DNA of 64,000 nucleotides from Verrucomicrobiota bacterium (GTDB taxonomy: Bacteria; Verrucomicrobiota; Verrucomicrobiia; Limisphaerales; JADJPG01): contig JADJPG010000017.1 in NCBI GenBank assembly GCA_016713365.1, positions 22,588-86,587 of the forward strand. Direction: 5' to 3'. Below, one piece after another: positions 18,321 to 27,291 of this stretch (positions are counted from its first letter, which is position 1; every line of letters begins with the position of its first letter). The notes under the pieces were generated by a model, which was not told where the DNA came from, searched no databases, and saw only the letters and a list, made by a program, of their open reading frames with translations. A program made the translations under genes and the position numbers.

Positions 18321-20363
18321 ATGTCCGACGAAAATAACAACAAAGACGACGAGCGCGGCGGCAAAAAGAGCGGAGAATTTCGCGTCCCGCCCCGCACATA
18401 CATCATCTGGATCGCCATTCTCGGAGCCATTCCGCTGTTGATGGTCTTCCGCAACGCCGGGCCAGCGTCATCCGAGGCGCTGACGCAGACGCAGTTCATG
18501 CAGGCGTTCGCTTCGAACCAGATCGTGCAGGGCACCATCGCGTATGATCCCCAGTCGTTATTGCATGAAGTGCGCGGCAAGTACTTCAAGCTCGACAGCG
18601 AAGGGAAAAAAATTGGAGGCGGCGCCAAGGGAGATGAACCCCTTCCATTCATTGCGAAGGTCCGCTTGACGGACAAATTCGAAGACAAGCTTCTGGAAAG
18701 CGGAGCATTTGAGACGCGCGCGCCGAATACAGTTTTGCTCGGCTTGGCTTACAGCTTGGGGCCGATTCTGATTCTGGGATTACTCATTTGGTTCTTCTTC
18801 ATCCGCCAGATCAAGATGGCGGGCAAGGGTGCGTTAAGCTTCGGCAAGAGCAAGGCGCGGATGCTCACCAAGGAAAAGAACAAGACGACCTTCAAGGACG
18901 TCGCTGGTGTCGAAGAAGCCAAGGAAGAGGTTTCTGAGCTGGTGGATTTCCTGAAGGATCCAAAAAAGTTTCAAAAGCTCGGTGGTCGCATTCCGAAAGG
19001 TATTTTGATGGTCGGTTCGCCGGGAACGGGCAAGACGCTTTTGGCGAAGGCCATCGCCGGGGAAGCCGACGCCGCGTTCTTCAGCATCAGCGGATCAGAT
19101 TTCGTGGAAATGTTCGTGGGCGTCGGTGCGAGCCGCGTGCGCGACATGTTCGAGCAGGCGCGCAAAAACACGCCGTGTCTGATCTTCATCGACGAAATTG
19201 ATGCGGTCGGACGCAGCCGTGGTCACGGATTGGGCGGTGGCAACGATGAACGCGAGCAGACGCTGAACGCGTTGCTGGTGGAGATGGACGGATTCGATAC
19301 CACCGAAGGTATCATCATTATCGCAGCGACCAATCGTCCGGATGTTCTCGATCCCGCGCTGCTGCGTCCGGGTCGGTTCGATCGCCAAATTACGGTCAAT
19401 CTTCCGGATGTCCGCGGACGTGAAGCGATTCTCAAAGTTCACGCCAAGAACGTGAAGCTCGATCCGACGGTCGACCTCGCAGTGATTGCTCGTGGAACTC
19501 CGGGTTATTCAGGCGCTGAACTGGCCAACCTGTTGAACGAAGCCGCGCTCCTGGCTGCTCGCACGGGAAAGAAAGCCGTCGGCATGTCAGAACTTGAAGA
19601 GGCGCGCGACAAAGTTCGCTGGGGACGCGAGCGCCGGACTTTGGCCATGTCCGATGAAGAGAAGCGCGATACAGCGTGGCATGAAGCGGGTCACGCGCTC
19701 GTAAACGTCCTTCTCAATAACACGCATCCTTTGCACAAGGTGACGATCATTCCTCGCGGCCGTGCGCTGGGCATGACGATGATGCTTCCCGAAAAGGACG
19801 TTCTTAGTCAGAGCCGCAAGCGTCTCATGGATGACATTGCGGTGACGATGGCCGGACGCATCGCGGAAGAAATGGTTTCCCAGGACATCTCCAGCGGAGC
19901 GTCCGGTGACATCCAAATGGCCACGCAGATGGCGCGGGCAATGGTGACCCAATGGGGCATGAGCGACCGGTTGGGAATGATTCAGTATGGCGACTCCAAC
20001 GAATATGTCTTCCTCGGCCGCGAAATGGGCCGCAGCAAAGATTACAGCGAGGCCACGTCTCAATCCATCGATGCCGAGGTCAAACGCATCATCGACGAGA
20101 ACTTCCAGCGAGCGAAGGATTTGATCCACGCCAACCGTGACAAACTTGAGATGATTGCGAAGGCGCTGCTCGAGTTCGAAACGCTGGAAGGTGCGCAGGT
20201 GATTGATATTGTTCGCACGGGAAAATTCACTCCTCCTCCGCCGCCGGCTCAAGTTGGTCCTCCGACGGGAGCTCAAGCGGTGACTCCGCTTCCCGAAGTG
20301 ATCAAGCCGGTTCCTCCGAAGATTGATCCCGGACTGGGGTCTCCGGCTCCAGCTCCGGCTTAG
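18321..20363 (+). CDS. ftsH: ATP-dependent zinc metalloprotease FtsH
   Basis: A membrane-anchored AAA+ protease of 680 residues. It has two membrane helices (residues about 25-42 and 140-158) around a periplasmic domain, Walker A GSPGTGKT, Walker B CLIFIDEIDAVG, the second region of homology (ATNRPDVLDPALLRPGRFDR) and the zinc site HEAGH. The C-terminal tail is proline-rich (PPPPPAQVGPPTG onward). Upstream, 18152-18320 holds no other gene. Confidence 0.97.
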   Translation: MSDENNNKDDERGGKKSGEFRVPPRTYIIWIAILGAIPLLMVFRNAGPASSEALTQTQFMQAFASNQIVQGTIAYDPQSLLHEVRGKYFKLDSEGKKIGGGAKGDEPLPFIAKVRLTDKFEDKLLESGAFETRAPNTVLLGLAYSLGPILILGLLIWFFFIRQIKMAGKGALSFGKSKARMLTKEKNKTTFKDVAGVEEAKEEVSELVDFLKDPKKFQKLGGRIPKGILMVGSPGTGKTLLAKAIAGEADAAFFSISGSDFVEMFVGVGASRVRDMFEQARKNTPCLIFIDEIDAVGRSRGHGLGGGNDEREQTLNALLVEMDGFDTTEGIIIIAATNRPDVLDPALLRPGRFDRQITVNLPDVRGREAILKVHAKNVKLDPTVDLAVIARGTPGYSGAELANLLNEAALLAARTGKKAVGMSELEEARDKVRWGRERRTLAMSDEEKRDTAWHEAGHALVNVLLNNTHPLHKVTIIPRGRALGMTMMLPEKDVLSQSRKRLMDDIAVTMAGRIAEEMVSQDISSGASGDIQMATQMARAMVTQWGMSDRLGMIQYGDSNEYVFLGREMGRSKDYSEATSQSIDAEVKRIIDENFQRAKDLIHANRDKLEMIAKALLEFETLEGAQVIDIVRTGKFTPPPPPAQVGPPTGAQAVTPLPEVIKPVPPKIDPGLGSPAPAPA

Positions 20364-20386
20364 CCTTGGTCTGACTCTGCTTTCCG

Positions 20387-20432
20387 CTGCCTCCCCGCTG
20401 GTTTTCGACCGCTGGGAGGCAGTTTCGTTTTG
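20387..20432 (+). terminator. Terminator after ftsH
   Basis: CTGCCTCCC (20387) pairs with GGGAGGCAG (20414) across an 18-base loop, followed by TTTCGTTTT. It lies 24 bases after the ftsH stop. Confidence 0.75.
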
Positions 20433-20477
20433 CAATGGCTTTGACTCACCCAGTGCGGATTGCCTAGCCTGTCGGTC

Positions 20478-21173
20478 ATGATTATTGCGCCATCTCTGCT
20501 CGCCGCCAACTTTGGCCAGTTCGCCAAAGAGACCGTTCGCGCGAGCAAGGCCAAGGCGGATTGGTTGCACCTCGATATCATGGACGGCCACTTCGTTCCG
20601 AACATTTCGTTTGGTCCTGAAGTGGTGCGTGTGCTCCGGCCCCTGACGAAGATGACCTTCGATGTCCATTTGATGTGCTCGAAGCCGGAGATTCTCCTCG
20701 AGCCGTTTGCCAAGGCGGGCGCGGATTTAATGACCATCCATGTCGAGCTCGGCGAGCGCGTTCCTCAACTCCTTTGGAAAATTCGTTCGCTGGGAGTGAA
20801 GGTTGGTCTCGCGGTGAACCCGCCCACAGCCATCGCAAACGTGGAGCCCTACCTCAATCAAATCGACCTTCTCCTCGTCATGACCGTGAATCCCGGTTTC
20901 GGCGGCCAGCCATTCATTCAGGAGATGCTGCCGAAAATTCAGCAGGTGGCTGCCTGGCGACGCGAGCGCGGGCTGAATTTCCATCTCGAAGTGGATGGCG
21001 GTATCAACCAGAAGACGGCGGTGGAGTGCGCGCGCGCGGGAGCAGATACCTTTGTGAGCGGCACCGCGCTGTTTGGGCAGCGGCAACTGGGGCGTGCGAT
21101 CACGAAAATGCGCGAGTCAGTGACCCGCGCGGCGGTGGACATGGCGCCGTCGGTTCTCACCTTGACTTCCTAA
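20478..21173 (+). CDS. rpe: Ribulose-phosphate 3-epimerase
   Basis: A TIM-barrel enzyme of the pentose phosphate pathway interconverting ribulose-5-phosphate and xylulose-5-phosphate, 231 residues. Motifs: IIAPSLLAANF, WLHLDIMDGHFVPNISFGP, FDVHLMC, VMTVNPGFGGQPFI and LEVDGGINQKTA. ATG at 20478 is taken over an upstream TTG because MIIAPSLL is the family start. Confidence 0.95.
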   Translation: MIIAPSLLAANFGQFAKETVRASKAKADWLHLDIMDGHFVPNISFGPEVVRVLRPLTKMTFDVHLMCSKPEILLEPFAKAGADLMTIHVELGERVPQLLWKIRSLGVKVGLAVNPPTAIANVEPYLNQIDLLLVMTVNPGFGGQPFIQEMLPKIQQVAAWRRERGLNFHLEVDGGINQKTAVECARAGADTFVSGTALFGQRQLGRAITKMRESVTRAAVDMAPSVLTLTS

Positions 21174-21251
21174 GCGGGGCGCGTCTCGGCCGTTTCTTGT
21201 TCGTCCGACTACACACTAGACGCCCCCCGTCGTTTCTCCTACGCTACGTTT

Positions 21252-21530
21252 GTGCCTGCTGCACCAAAGTCTGCCGCCCAAACCGGTTCCCCAAAGGACA
21301 TCCCGTTTGAGGAGGCGTTGCAAAAGCTGGAATCCGTCGTGGAAGCGATGGAATCCGGCGATTTGCCTTTGGAGTCATTGCTCGCCAAATTCGAGGAAGG
21401 AACCCGGCTGGTGAAGACCTGCCAGACCAAGCTCGAAGAAGCAGAACTGAAGATTAGCAAACTAGAAAAGAACGCCGAGGGCGAGCCTGTGCTCAGACCC
21501 GCGGATGAGTCCCTCCTCGATAATGAATAG
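21252..21530 (+). CDS. xseB: Exodeoxyribonuclease VII small subunit
   Basis: A 92-residue XseB: PFEEALQKLESVVEAMESGD, PLESLLAKFEEGTRLVKTC and KLEEAELKISKLEK match the family. It starts at GTG 21252. dxs follows 4 bases after its stop, the usual xseB-dxs neighbourhood. The large subunit gene (xseA) lies on the opposite strand near 24.1-25.6 kb. Confidence 0.9.
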   Translation: MPAAPKSAAQTGSPKDIPFEEALQKLESVVEAMESGDLPLESLLAKFEEGTRLVKTCQTKLEEAELKISKLEKNAEGEPVLRPADESLLDNE

Positions 21531-21534
21531 ACCT

Positions 21535-23538
21535 ATGAGCCGTTACCTCGACATGGTGGACAGCCCCGAGCACGTCAAGAAGTTGACGCTCGAACAGCAG
21601 AAGCAGCTCGCCGAAGAAATCCGGCACGAGCTGATCGTGAAGCTGGCGAAAAACGGCGGTCACCTCGGACCGAACCTCGGCGTCGTCGAGCTTACCATCG
21701 CGCTGCATAACGTCTTTTCGACTCCGAAGGACAAGTTCGTCTGGGACGTCAGTCACCAGTCCTACGTCCACAAGATTCTCACCGGCCGCAAGAACCGCTT
21801 TCATACCATCCGCACCACCGATGGTCTGAACGGCTTCTCCCTTCGCACGGAGAGCGAGCACGATTGCTTCGGCGCCGGCCACGCCGGTACCGCGCTCTCA
21901 GCCGCGCTCGGCATGTGCGCCGCGCGCGATCAACGCGGCACGGATGAGCATGTCGTCTGCATCTTCGGCGACGCGGCGTTGACCAACGGCGTTTCCTTCG
22001 AGGCGCTGAACAACATCGCGCACACGACCAAGAAGTTCATCGCGATTCTCAATGACAACGAGTGGAGCATCGCCAAGAACGTCGGCGCGATTAATAATTA
22101 TCTCAACAAGCTCATCCGCCATCCGCGCTACAACCAGCTCCAGAAAGATTTCGGAACCTGGTCAAGCGGCTGCCCAAGGGCCAGCTCGCCATCGCGCTCG
22201 GCCACAAGGCCGAGGAAGGCCATCAAGGGCGCTGTCACCGAAGTTGCCCTCGGCGGAAAACCCGCTCGATGGATGCCGACGGCCGCGGCGGTTTCGGCAG
22301 CAGCCTGATTTTTGAAGAGCTTGGTCTGCGTTACCTTGGTCCGATCGATGGCCACAATCTCGCGCTCGTTACGGAAGTGCTCGAGTTTGCGAAGTCCTGC
22401 GACCAGCCCATCGTCATCCACATGCTGACGAAGACGGGCAAGGGCTTCGAAGCGGCGCTGCAATCGCCGGAGAAGTTCCACGGCCTCGGGCCTTACGACG
22501 CCCAGACGGGTGCGACGCTGCCTGCCAAGGCTGGGACTCCACCTGCCTATCAGGACGTCTTCGGCCAAACGATGGTGAAGCTCGCCCAGAAGAACAGCTC
22601 CGTGGTCGGCATCACCGCCGCCATGCCGAGCGGCACCAGCCTCAAGCTCCTCGACCAGGCCCTCCCCAAGCAGTTACTACGACGTCGGCATCGCCGAGGA
22701 GCACGCGGTCATCTTCGCCGCAGGCATGGCCACCATGGGATTCCATCCCGTGGTCGCCATCTACTCGACCTTCCTCCAGCGCGCCTACGACTGCATCCAT
22801 CACGACGTCTGCCTCCAGGATTTGCCGGTGATCTTCTGCATGGACCGCGCCGGGCTCTCCGCCAACGACGGCCCGACCCACCACGGGTTGTTCGACATCG
22901 CCTACCTGCGCTGCCTGCCAAACGTCGTCGCGATGGCGCCGAAGGACGAGGACGAACTGGCGGACATGATGTTCACCGCCACGCACCAGAAGCATCCGAC
23001 GTTCATTCGCTATCCTCGTGGTGCAGGCGAGGGCGTGCCGGTCAAGGACCAGCCGAAGCTCATCGAGATCGGCAAGGGCGAAGTCATGCAAATTTCTCCG
23101 CGGCGCGCGGCCACAAGGTCACGTTCCTCGCCCTCGGCAAACATGCAGCCCATTGCGAAGAAGGCTGCGGAACAACTGACCGCCGAAGGCTTCAACTGCG
23201 CGATCATCAACCCGCGCTTCACCAAGCCGATTGATGAAGAGCTTACGGAACGCTTCGCCAGTGTCTCTGAAGTGGTGGTGACGCTCGAAGACCACGTCCT
23301 CATGGGCGGTTACGGCAGCGCGGTTCTTGAACACCTCAGCGAGAAACGCATCCATACGCCGGTCGTTCGCATTGGATGGCCGGACAAGTTCATCGAGCAC
23401 GCCTCCACCGTGGATTACCTCCGCGAGAAGCATGGTCTGACAGCCGAGAACGCTGTCGCGAAAGTGAAGGCGCAGTTCAACGCCGCGCCGGTGAAGTCCG
23501 CCTCCAGCGATCAGCCGAAGCCGAAGCTGGCGTGGTGA
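21535..23538 (+). CDS. dxs: 1-deoxy-D-xylulose-5-phosphate synthase, interrupted by about six single-base indels
   Basis: The thiamine-diphosphate enzyme that begins the MEP isoprenoid pathway. Recognisable blocks in order: KNGGHLGPNLGVVELTIALH, FVWDVSHQSYVHKILTGR, IFGDAALTNGVSFEALN, FEELGLRYLGPIDGHN, GIAEEHAVIFAAGMATMGF, DRAGLSANDGPTHHGLFDIA, INPRFTKPIDEEL and LEDHVLMGGYGSAVLE. They sit in different frames, with shifts near 22152, 22221, 22255, 22674, 23094 and 23140, several at homopolymers. Compensating indels leave nearly all conserved residues readable, so sequencing error is likelier than true decay. If the shifts are real the gene is dead. The preferred start is ATG 21535, just after xseB. 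Confidence 0.85.
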
Positions 23539-23578
23539 CGGTACGGGGCCGAGCATCTTGGTTGCTCGACACGAAATG

Positions 23579-24096
23579 TGAGGACGTTGAGATATCCCTC
23601 GTCCTTGCAGGGTTGCTTGCTGGTTGCTCCAGAGAGGTGCCGACGATTTCTCAGCCGACTGACAAGCTGCCTCCGCGTTTGAACTCATATTTCGAGCGGT
23701 ATTGCGACTATACCGGCAGCTTGGGGAATCGGATTTGTGCCCTCGCACTTACGACTACCGATTTCGTCAACATCTCAAAACTACCAAGGATCCTGAGATC
23801 CGGCGCTTGTGCGTTCTGGAAGATCTTACCATGAAGAGGTTGGGAGGTCCTTGGACGACCCTAAAGGCCGGTAATGCGGACCGGTAAGAATACGGTTAGC
23901 CTCTAACCCTCAAGGAGGACAACACTCTGCAGAGCATTCACCAGCGGATGACGATTCGGCGACCTACACTGCTTTCAAAATTTTGCTTGATCTTTTCGCG
24001 GTGGATGCTTTCGATATTGAGAGCGAGAGAGAAAGGATTGAAGAGTTACGTGAAAGACGCGGAATTACCCTGCGTATATGGCCGAGCCTTCTGTGA
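23579..24096 (+). CDS. Putative small lipoprotein, frame-shifted
   Basis: Pieces of one plausible protein in successive frames: a lipobox-like start (LVLAGLLAGCSREVPT), a middle segment (DLCPRTYDYRFRQHLKTTKD; EIRRLCVLEDLTMKRLGGPW) and a C-terminal segment from about 23887 (SATYTAFKILLDLFAVDAF; RERRGITLRIWPSLL) ending with TGA at 24096. Shifts are needed near 23600, 23725 and 23880. The product is not recognised. It converges on xseA, which may end at 24100. Confidence 0.4.
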
Positions 24097-24099
24097 AGC

Positions 24100-25578
24100 C
24101 TACACGTTAGTCGAAGTTTCTGATCGTCTACCACGCCGCGCACTTCGCCGGACTTCAGCTTCGTCTTCAAGCGCTGGCCGGGTTGTGTTTCGCTGGCGGC
24201 GCGGAGGACTTTCCCGGTGACTTCGTCGGTGGTGATGGAATAGCCGCGGGCCAGGACGTTGTCCGGACTGAGCAGCCTCAGTCGCGCTTGCAGCGGTTCG
24301 AGGAAAGCTTGCTTGCGCTTCACGATCTGGCGGGAGTGATCGCGCAGGCGTCGCTCCAGATCGCGCAGAGTTTGACGGCGAAGCGCGAGGACGGCGGAGG
24401 GTTTCAGCCGGGCGAGTCGCTGCTGGAGGGTCTGCCATTTCGCGCGCTGATCCCGCCAGCCCTGGCGTACGCACCGGAGCAGCGCGTTCTGCAAGTCATC
24501 CACCTGCTGCGCCCGCTCCCGAAGCTGGCGTCGCGGATGTACGCGCACGAGGCGTTGCGCGAGTTGCAGGAGACCGTCGCGGTCGAGTTCGAGCCGGTGG
24601 CGAACAAGCTGGCTCAGCCGGTGCGCGGCATCCGCAACGAACTGGCGGCTGGCGAACGGGCCTTCGGTGATGAGTTCGGCGGCGGCGCTCGGCGTGGCGG
24701 CGCGGAAGTCCGCGACGAAATCGCTGATGGTGAAATCAATTTCGTGTCCCACGGCGGACACGACGGGCAACGCCGACTCGAAGATGGCGCGCGCGACGGC
24801 CTCTTCGTTGAACGCCCAGAGATCTTCCAAACTCCCGCCGCCGCGCGTGACGAGAAGTCGAGGGCGACTTCCTCGGGCGCCGGCATCCTGCACGGCGCGT
24901 TCGTTCGGCTCCAACCGATCGCGCCGGGTCCGGACCGGCGTCCGTCGGATTACTCCACTCATTCACAGGCGGATTGCTGCGGCGAATCTCAGCAGCGCCA
25001 TCGCCTTGCACGCGGCAGGGCGCGAGAATGATTTCCAGCGAGGGCTGGCGTCGCTCGATGACGTGGAGCACGTCACGAATGGCGGCGCCGGTGGGCGAGG
25101 TGACAATGCCGATGCGTTGCGGATAGCGGGGCAGGGGACGTTTGCGTTCCTGGGCGAACAATCCTTCCGCCTGCAGCTTGCGCTTGAGTTTCTCGAAGGC
25201 GAGCTGCAGGGCGCCGATGCCCTGCGGTTCCAGCGTGCGGACGATGAGCTGATACTGACCGCGCGCTTCGTAGACGGTGAGATTGCCTTGCAGCAGGAGC
25301 TTCTGGCCGTCCTGCAAAAACTCGCGATTCGCCGCCGCCTCGCCCCGGAAGAGCACGCAGCTCAATTGGGCGCTGGCGTCCTTGAGCGAAAAGTAGCAGT
25401 GGCCGGAGGACTGGAGGCGCAGGTTGGTGACTTCACCGGTGACCCACACTTCGCCGACTTCTTTTTCGAGCAGTTTGCGGACGGTCGTCGTCAGCTCGGC
25501 GACGGTGAGGACTTTGCGCGTCTGCTCCGTCGGGAACAGTTCGCCAAAATCCCATTGCGATTGCGCTTTGCGGCTCAT
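24100..25578 (-). CDS. xseA: Exodeoxyribonuclease VII large subunit, frame-shifted
   Basis: The large subunit of the single-strand exonuclease. N-terminal OB-fold region from MSRKAQSQWDFGELFP, with VWVTGEVTNLRLQSSGHCYF, IGIVTSPTGAAIRDVLHV and then, in another frame, LLVTRGGGSLEDLWAFNEE, AVGHEIDFTISDFVADFRA and the coiled C-terminal part to LARGYSITTDEVTGKVL. The frame changes near 24.9-24.97 kb and again close to the end, where a stop at 24100 fits the family's usual C-terminus (GEVRGVVDDQK). Its ATG overlaps the stop of the upstream phosphodiesterase gene (ATGA), so the two form an operon. Confidence 0.85.
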
Positions 25579-26357
25579 GTCAGAGCTTCCGAGATGCGCT
25601 GGATGCTGCGGGCTTTGCCGGTGTTGTCGTCGATATCGATGACCGCGCCTTGCAGGAGGACTCGCTCTTTCGCGACTTCGAAGCGTTGCGGCGTCTGGGC
25701 GACGAACCGGCGGATGATGGGCTCGATCTCGCGGCCGAGCACGCTCTCGTGCGGGCCGGTGAAGCCGGCATCGCACAGGAACGCCGTGCCGCCGGGAAAG
25801 ATTTGTTCGTCGGCGGTCTGCACATGGGTATGAGTGCCGACGACGGCGCTGACCTGTCCATCGACCATGCGCGCGAAGGCGATCTTCTCGGAGGTCGCCT
25901 CGGCGTGGAAATCGACGAAGATCACGCTCGTCTGGCGGCGCAGTTCAGCGATGACCGGTGGCGCGACGGAGAAGGGATTTTCCAGCGCGGCCATGAAGGT
26001 GCGGCCCTGGAGATTCAACACGGCGAAAGGCGGACGGCTCTCGGGCTGAAACAGTCGCGCGCCCTGGCCGACGGTGCCGCGTGGGTAGTTGAGCGGTCGA
26101 AGGAAACGTGGTTCGTTCTGCAGAAGTGCGGTGACTTCTTTTTGGTCCCACAGATGATCACCAGTGGTGATCACGTCTACGCCGGCGTCAAAAATGTCGG
26201 CGGCGGTCTTGGGCGTGATGCCGGATCCGCCGGCGGAATTCTCGCCATTGGCGATGACGACATCGAGATCGTGCAGGCGGCGCAGGCGCGGCACGAGTGT
26301 GGAGACGGCCTTGCGGCCCGGTTCGCCCACGATGTCGCCGATGAACAGAATTTTCAC
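25575..26357 (-). CDS. YmdB-family metallophosphoesterase (cyclic-nucleotide phosphodiesterase-like)
   Basis: A calcineurin-like phosphoesterase of 260 residues from a GTG at 26357. Metal-site motifs: ILFIGDIVGEPGR, NGENSAGGSGI, TTGDHLWDQKE, VDFHAEATSEK, GTHTHVQTADEQ and GFTGPHESVLG. The set matches the TIGR00282/YmdB family, in which 2',3'- and 3',5'-cNMP hydrolysis has been reported. It overlaps xseA by 4 bases. It is divergent from hisA, 83 bases away. Confidence 0.88.
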   Translation of the reverse strand: MKILFIGDIVGEPGRKAVSTLVPRLRRLHDLDVVIANGENSAGGSGITPKTAADIFDAGVDVITTGDHLWDQKEVTALLQNEPRFLRPLNYPRGTVGQGARLFQPESRPPFAVLNLQGRTFMAALENPFSVAPPVIAELRRQTSVIFVDFHAEATSEKIAFARMVDGQVSAVVGTHTHVQTADEQIFPGGTAFLCDAGFTGPHESVLGREIEPIIRRFVAQTPQRFEVAKERVLLQGAVIDIDDNTGKARSIQRISEALT

Positions 26358-26440
26358 GCGGGAGAGAGTAAGTCGGGGCGGGGACGGCCTCAAAGGGAAA
26401 TGATTCGACTTCCCACCGGGGCCAACGAAAATTCAGGACG

Positions 26441-27210
26441 ATGTTCAGACCGTGTATTGACCTGCATGACGGCAAGGTGAAGCAGATCGTTGGCGGCTCG
26501 TTGAAGGACGACGGCGCCGGCCTGCGCACGAACTTTGTCTCGGAGCGTCCTGCCTCGTGGTTTGCGGAGCTGTATCGGCGCGATGATTTGAAGGGCGGGC
26601 ACGTGATCAAACTCGGTCCGGGCAATGACGACGCGGCGCGTGCGGCGCTGGCGGCGTATCCCGGCGGATTGCATCTCGGTGGCGGTGTGGACGCGGAGAA
26701 TGCGACCAGTTGGCTGGAGGCGGGCGCGTCTCACGTCATCGTGACGTCGTGGGTGTTTCGCGACGGTCAGCTGGATTGGGAACGGCTGAAGCGGCTGGTG
26801 GCCGTGATCGGAAAGGAACGCCTGGTTCTCGATCTCAGCTGCCGCAAGCGCGGCGCGGATTACATCGTGGTCACGGATCGCTGGCAGAAATTTACCGAGC
26901 TGACGCTGTCGCAGGAGACGCTGGCGCGGCTGGCGGAGTTTTGTGATGAATTCCTGATTCACGCGGCAGATGTGGAAGGTTTGTGTCGGGGAATTGATTC
27001 GGAACTGGTCGGCAAACTTGGCGAGTGGACGCCGATTCCGACGACCTACGCGGGCGGCGCGAAGTCGCTGGCGGATCTGGAGGAAGTGACGCGCGTGTCG
27101 GTCGCGGCCGGGTCGATCTGACGATTGGTTCGGCGCTGGATGTGTTTGGCGGCTCGGGGGTGACGTATGCGGAGGCGGTGGAGTTCAACCGCAGTCATCG
27201 CGGCAGCTGA
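26441..27210 (+). CDS. hisA: Eukaryotic-type HisA isomerase (HIS6-like), one frameshift
   Basis: The ProFAR isomerase of histidine biosynthesis, in the HIS6 form of fungi and plants rather than the common bacterial form. Yeast-HIS6-like stretches: CIDLHDGKVKQIVGGSL, GGHVIKLGPGNDDAAR, HVIVTSWVF, LVLDLSCRKRG, EFLIHAADVEGLCRGID and TTYAGGAKSLADL. After a one-base shift near 27105 the frame continues GRVDLTIGSALDVFGG. Full length would be about 255 residues. No other his gene is adjacent. The frameshift is probably a sequence error because the far side is fully conserved. Confidence 0.85.
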
Positions 27211-27236
27211 TTCGACGTTACCGCGTCAGAAAACGA

Positions 27237-27266
27237 AAATCGCCGACGAGCGGGCGTCGGCGATTT
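27237..27266. terminator. Bidirectional terminator between hisA and the lamin-tail gene
   Basis: AAATCGCCGACG (27237) is a perfect inverted repeat of CGTCGGCGATTT (27255) with a 6-base loop, A-rich on the left and T-rich on the right. It lies between two convergent genes. Confidence 0.8.
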
Positions 27267-27291
27267 CGTGACGGGTAAACAAGGACTTCGA

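Noticed and set aside
21535..23538. dxs as a true decaying pseudogene
   Set aside because: Conserved motifs are intact across compensating single-base shifts, which fits read errors better than decay. It stays formally possible.
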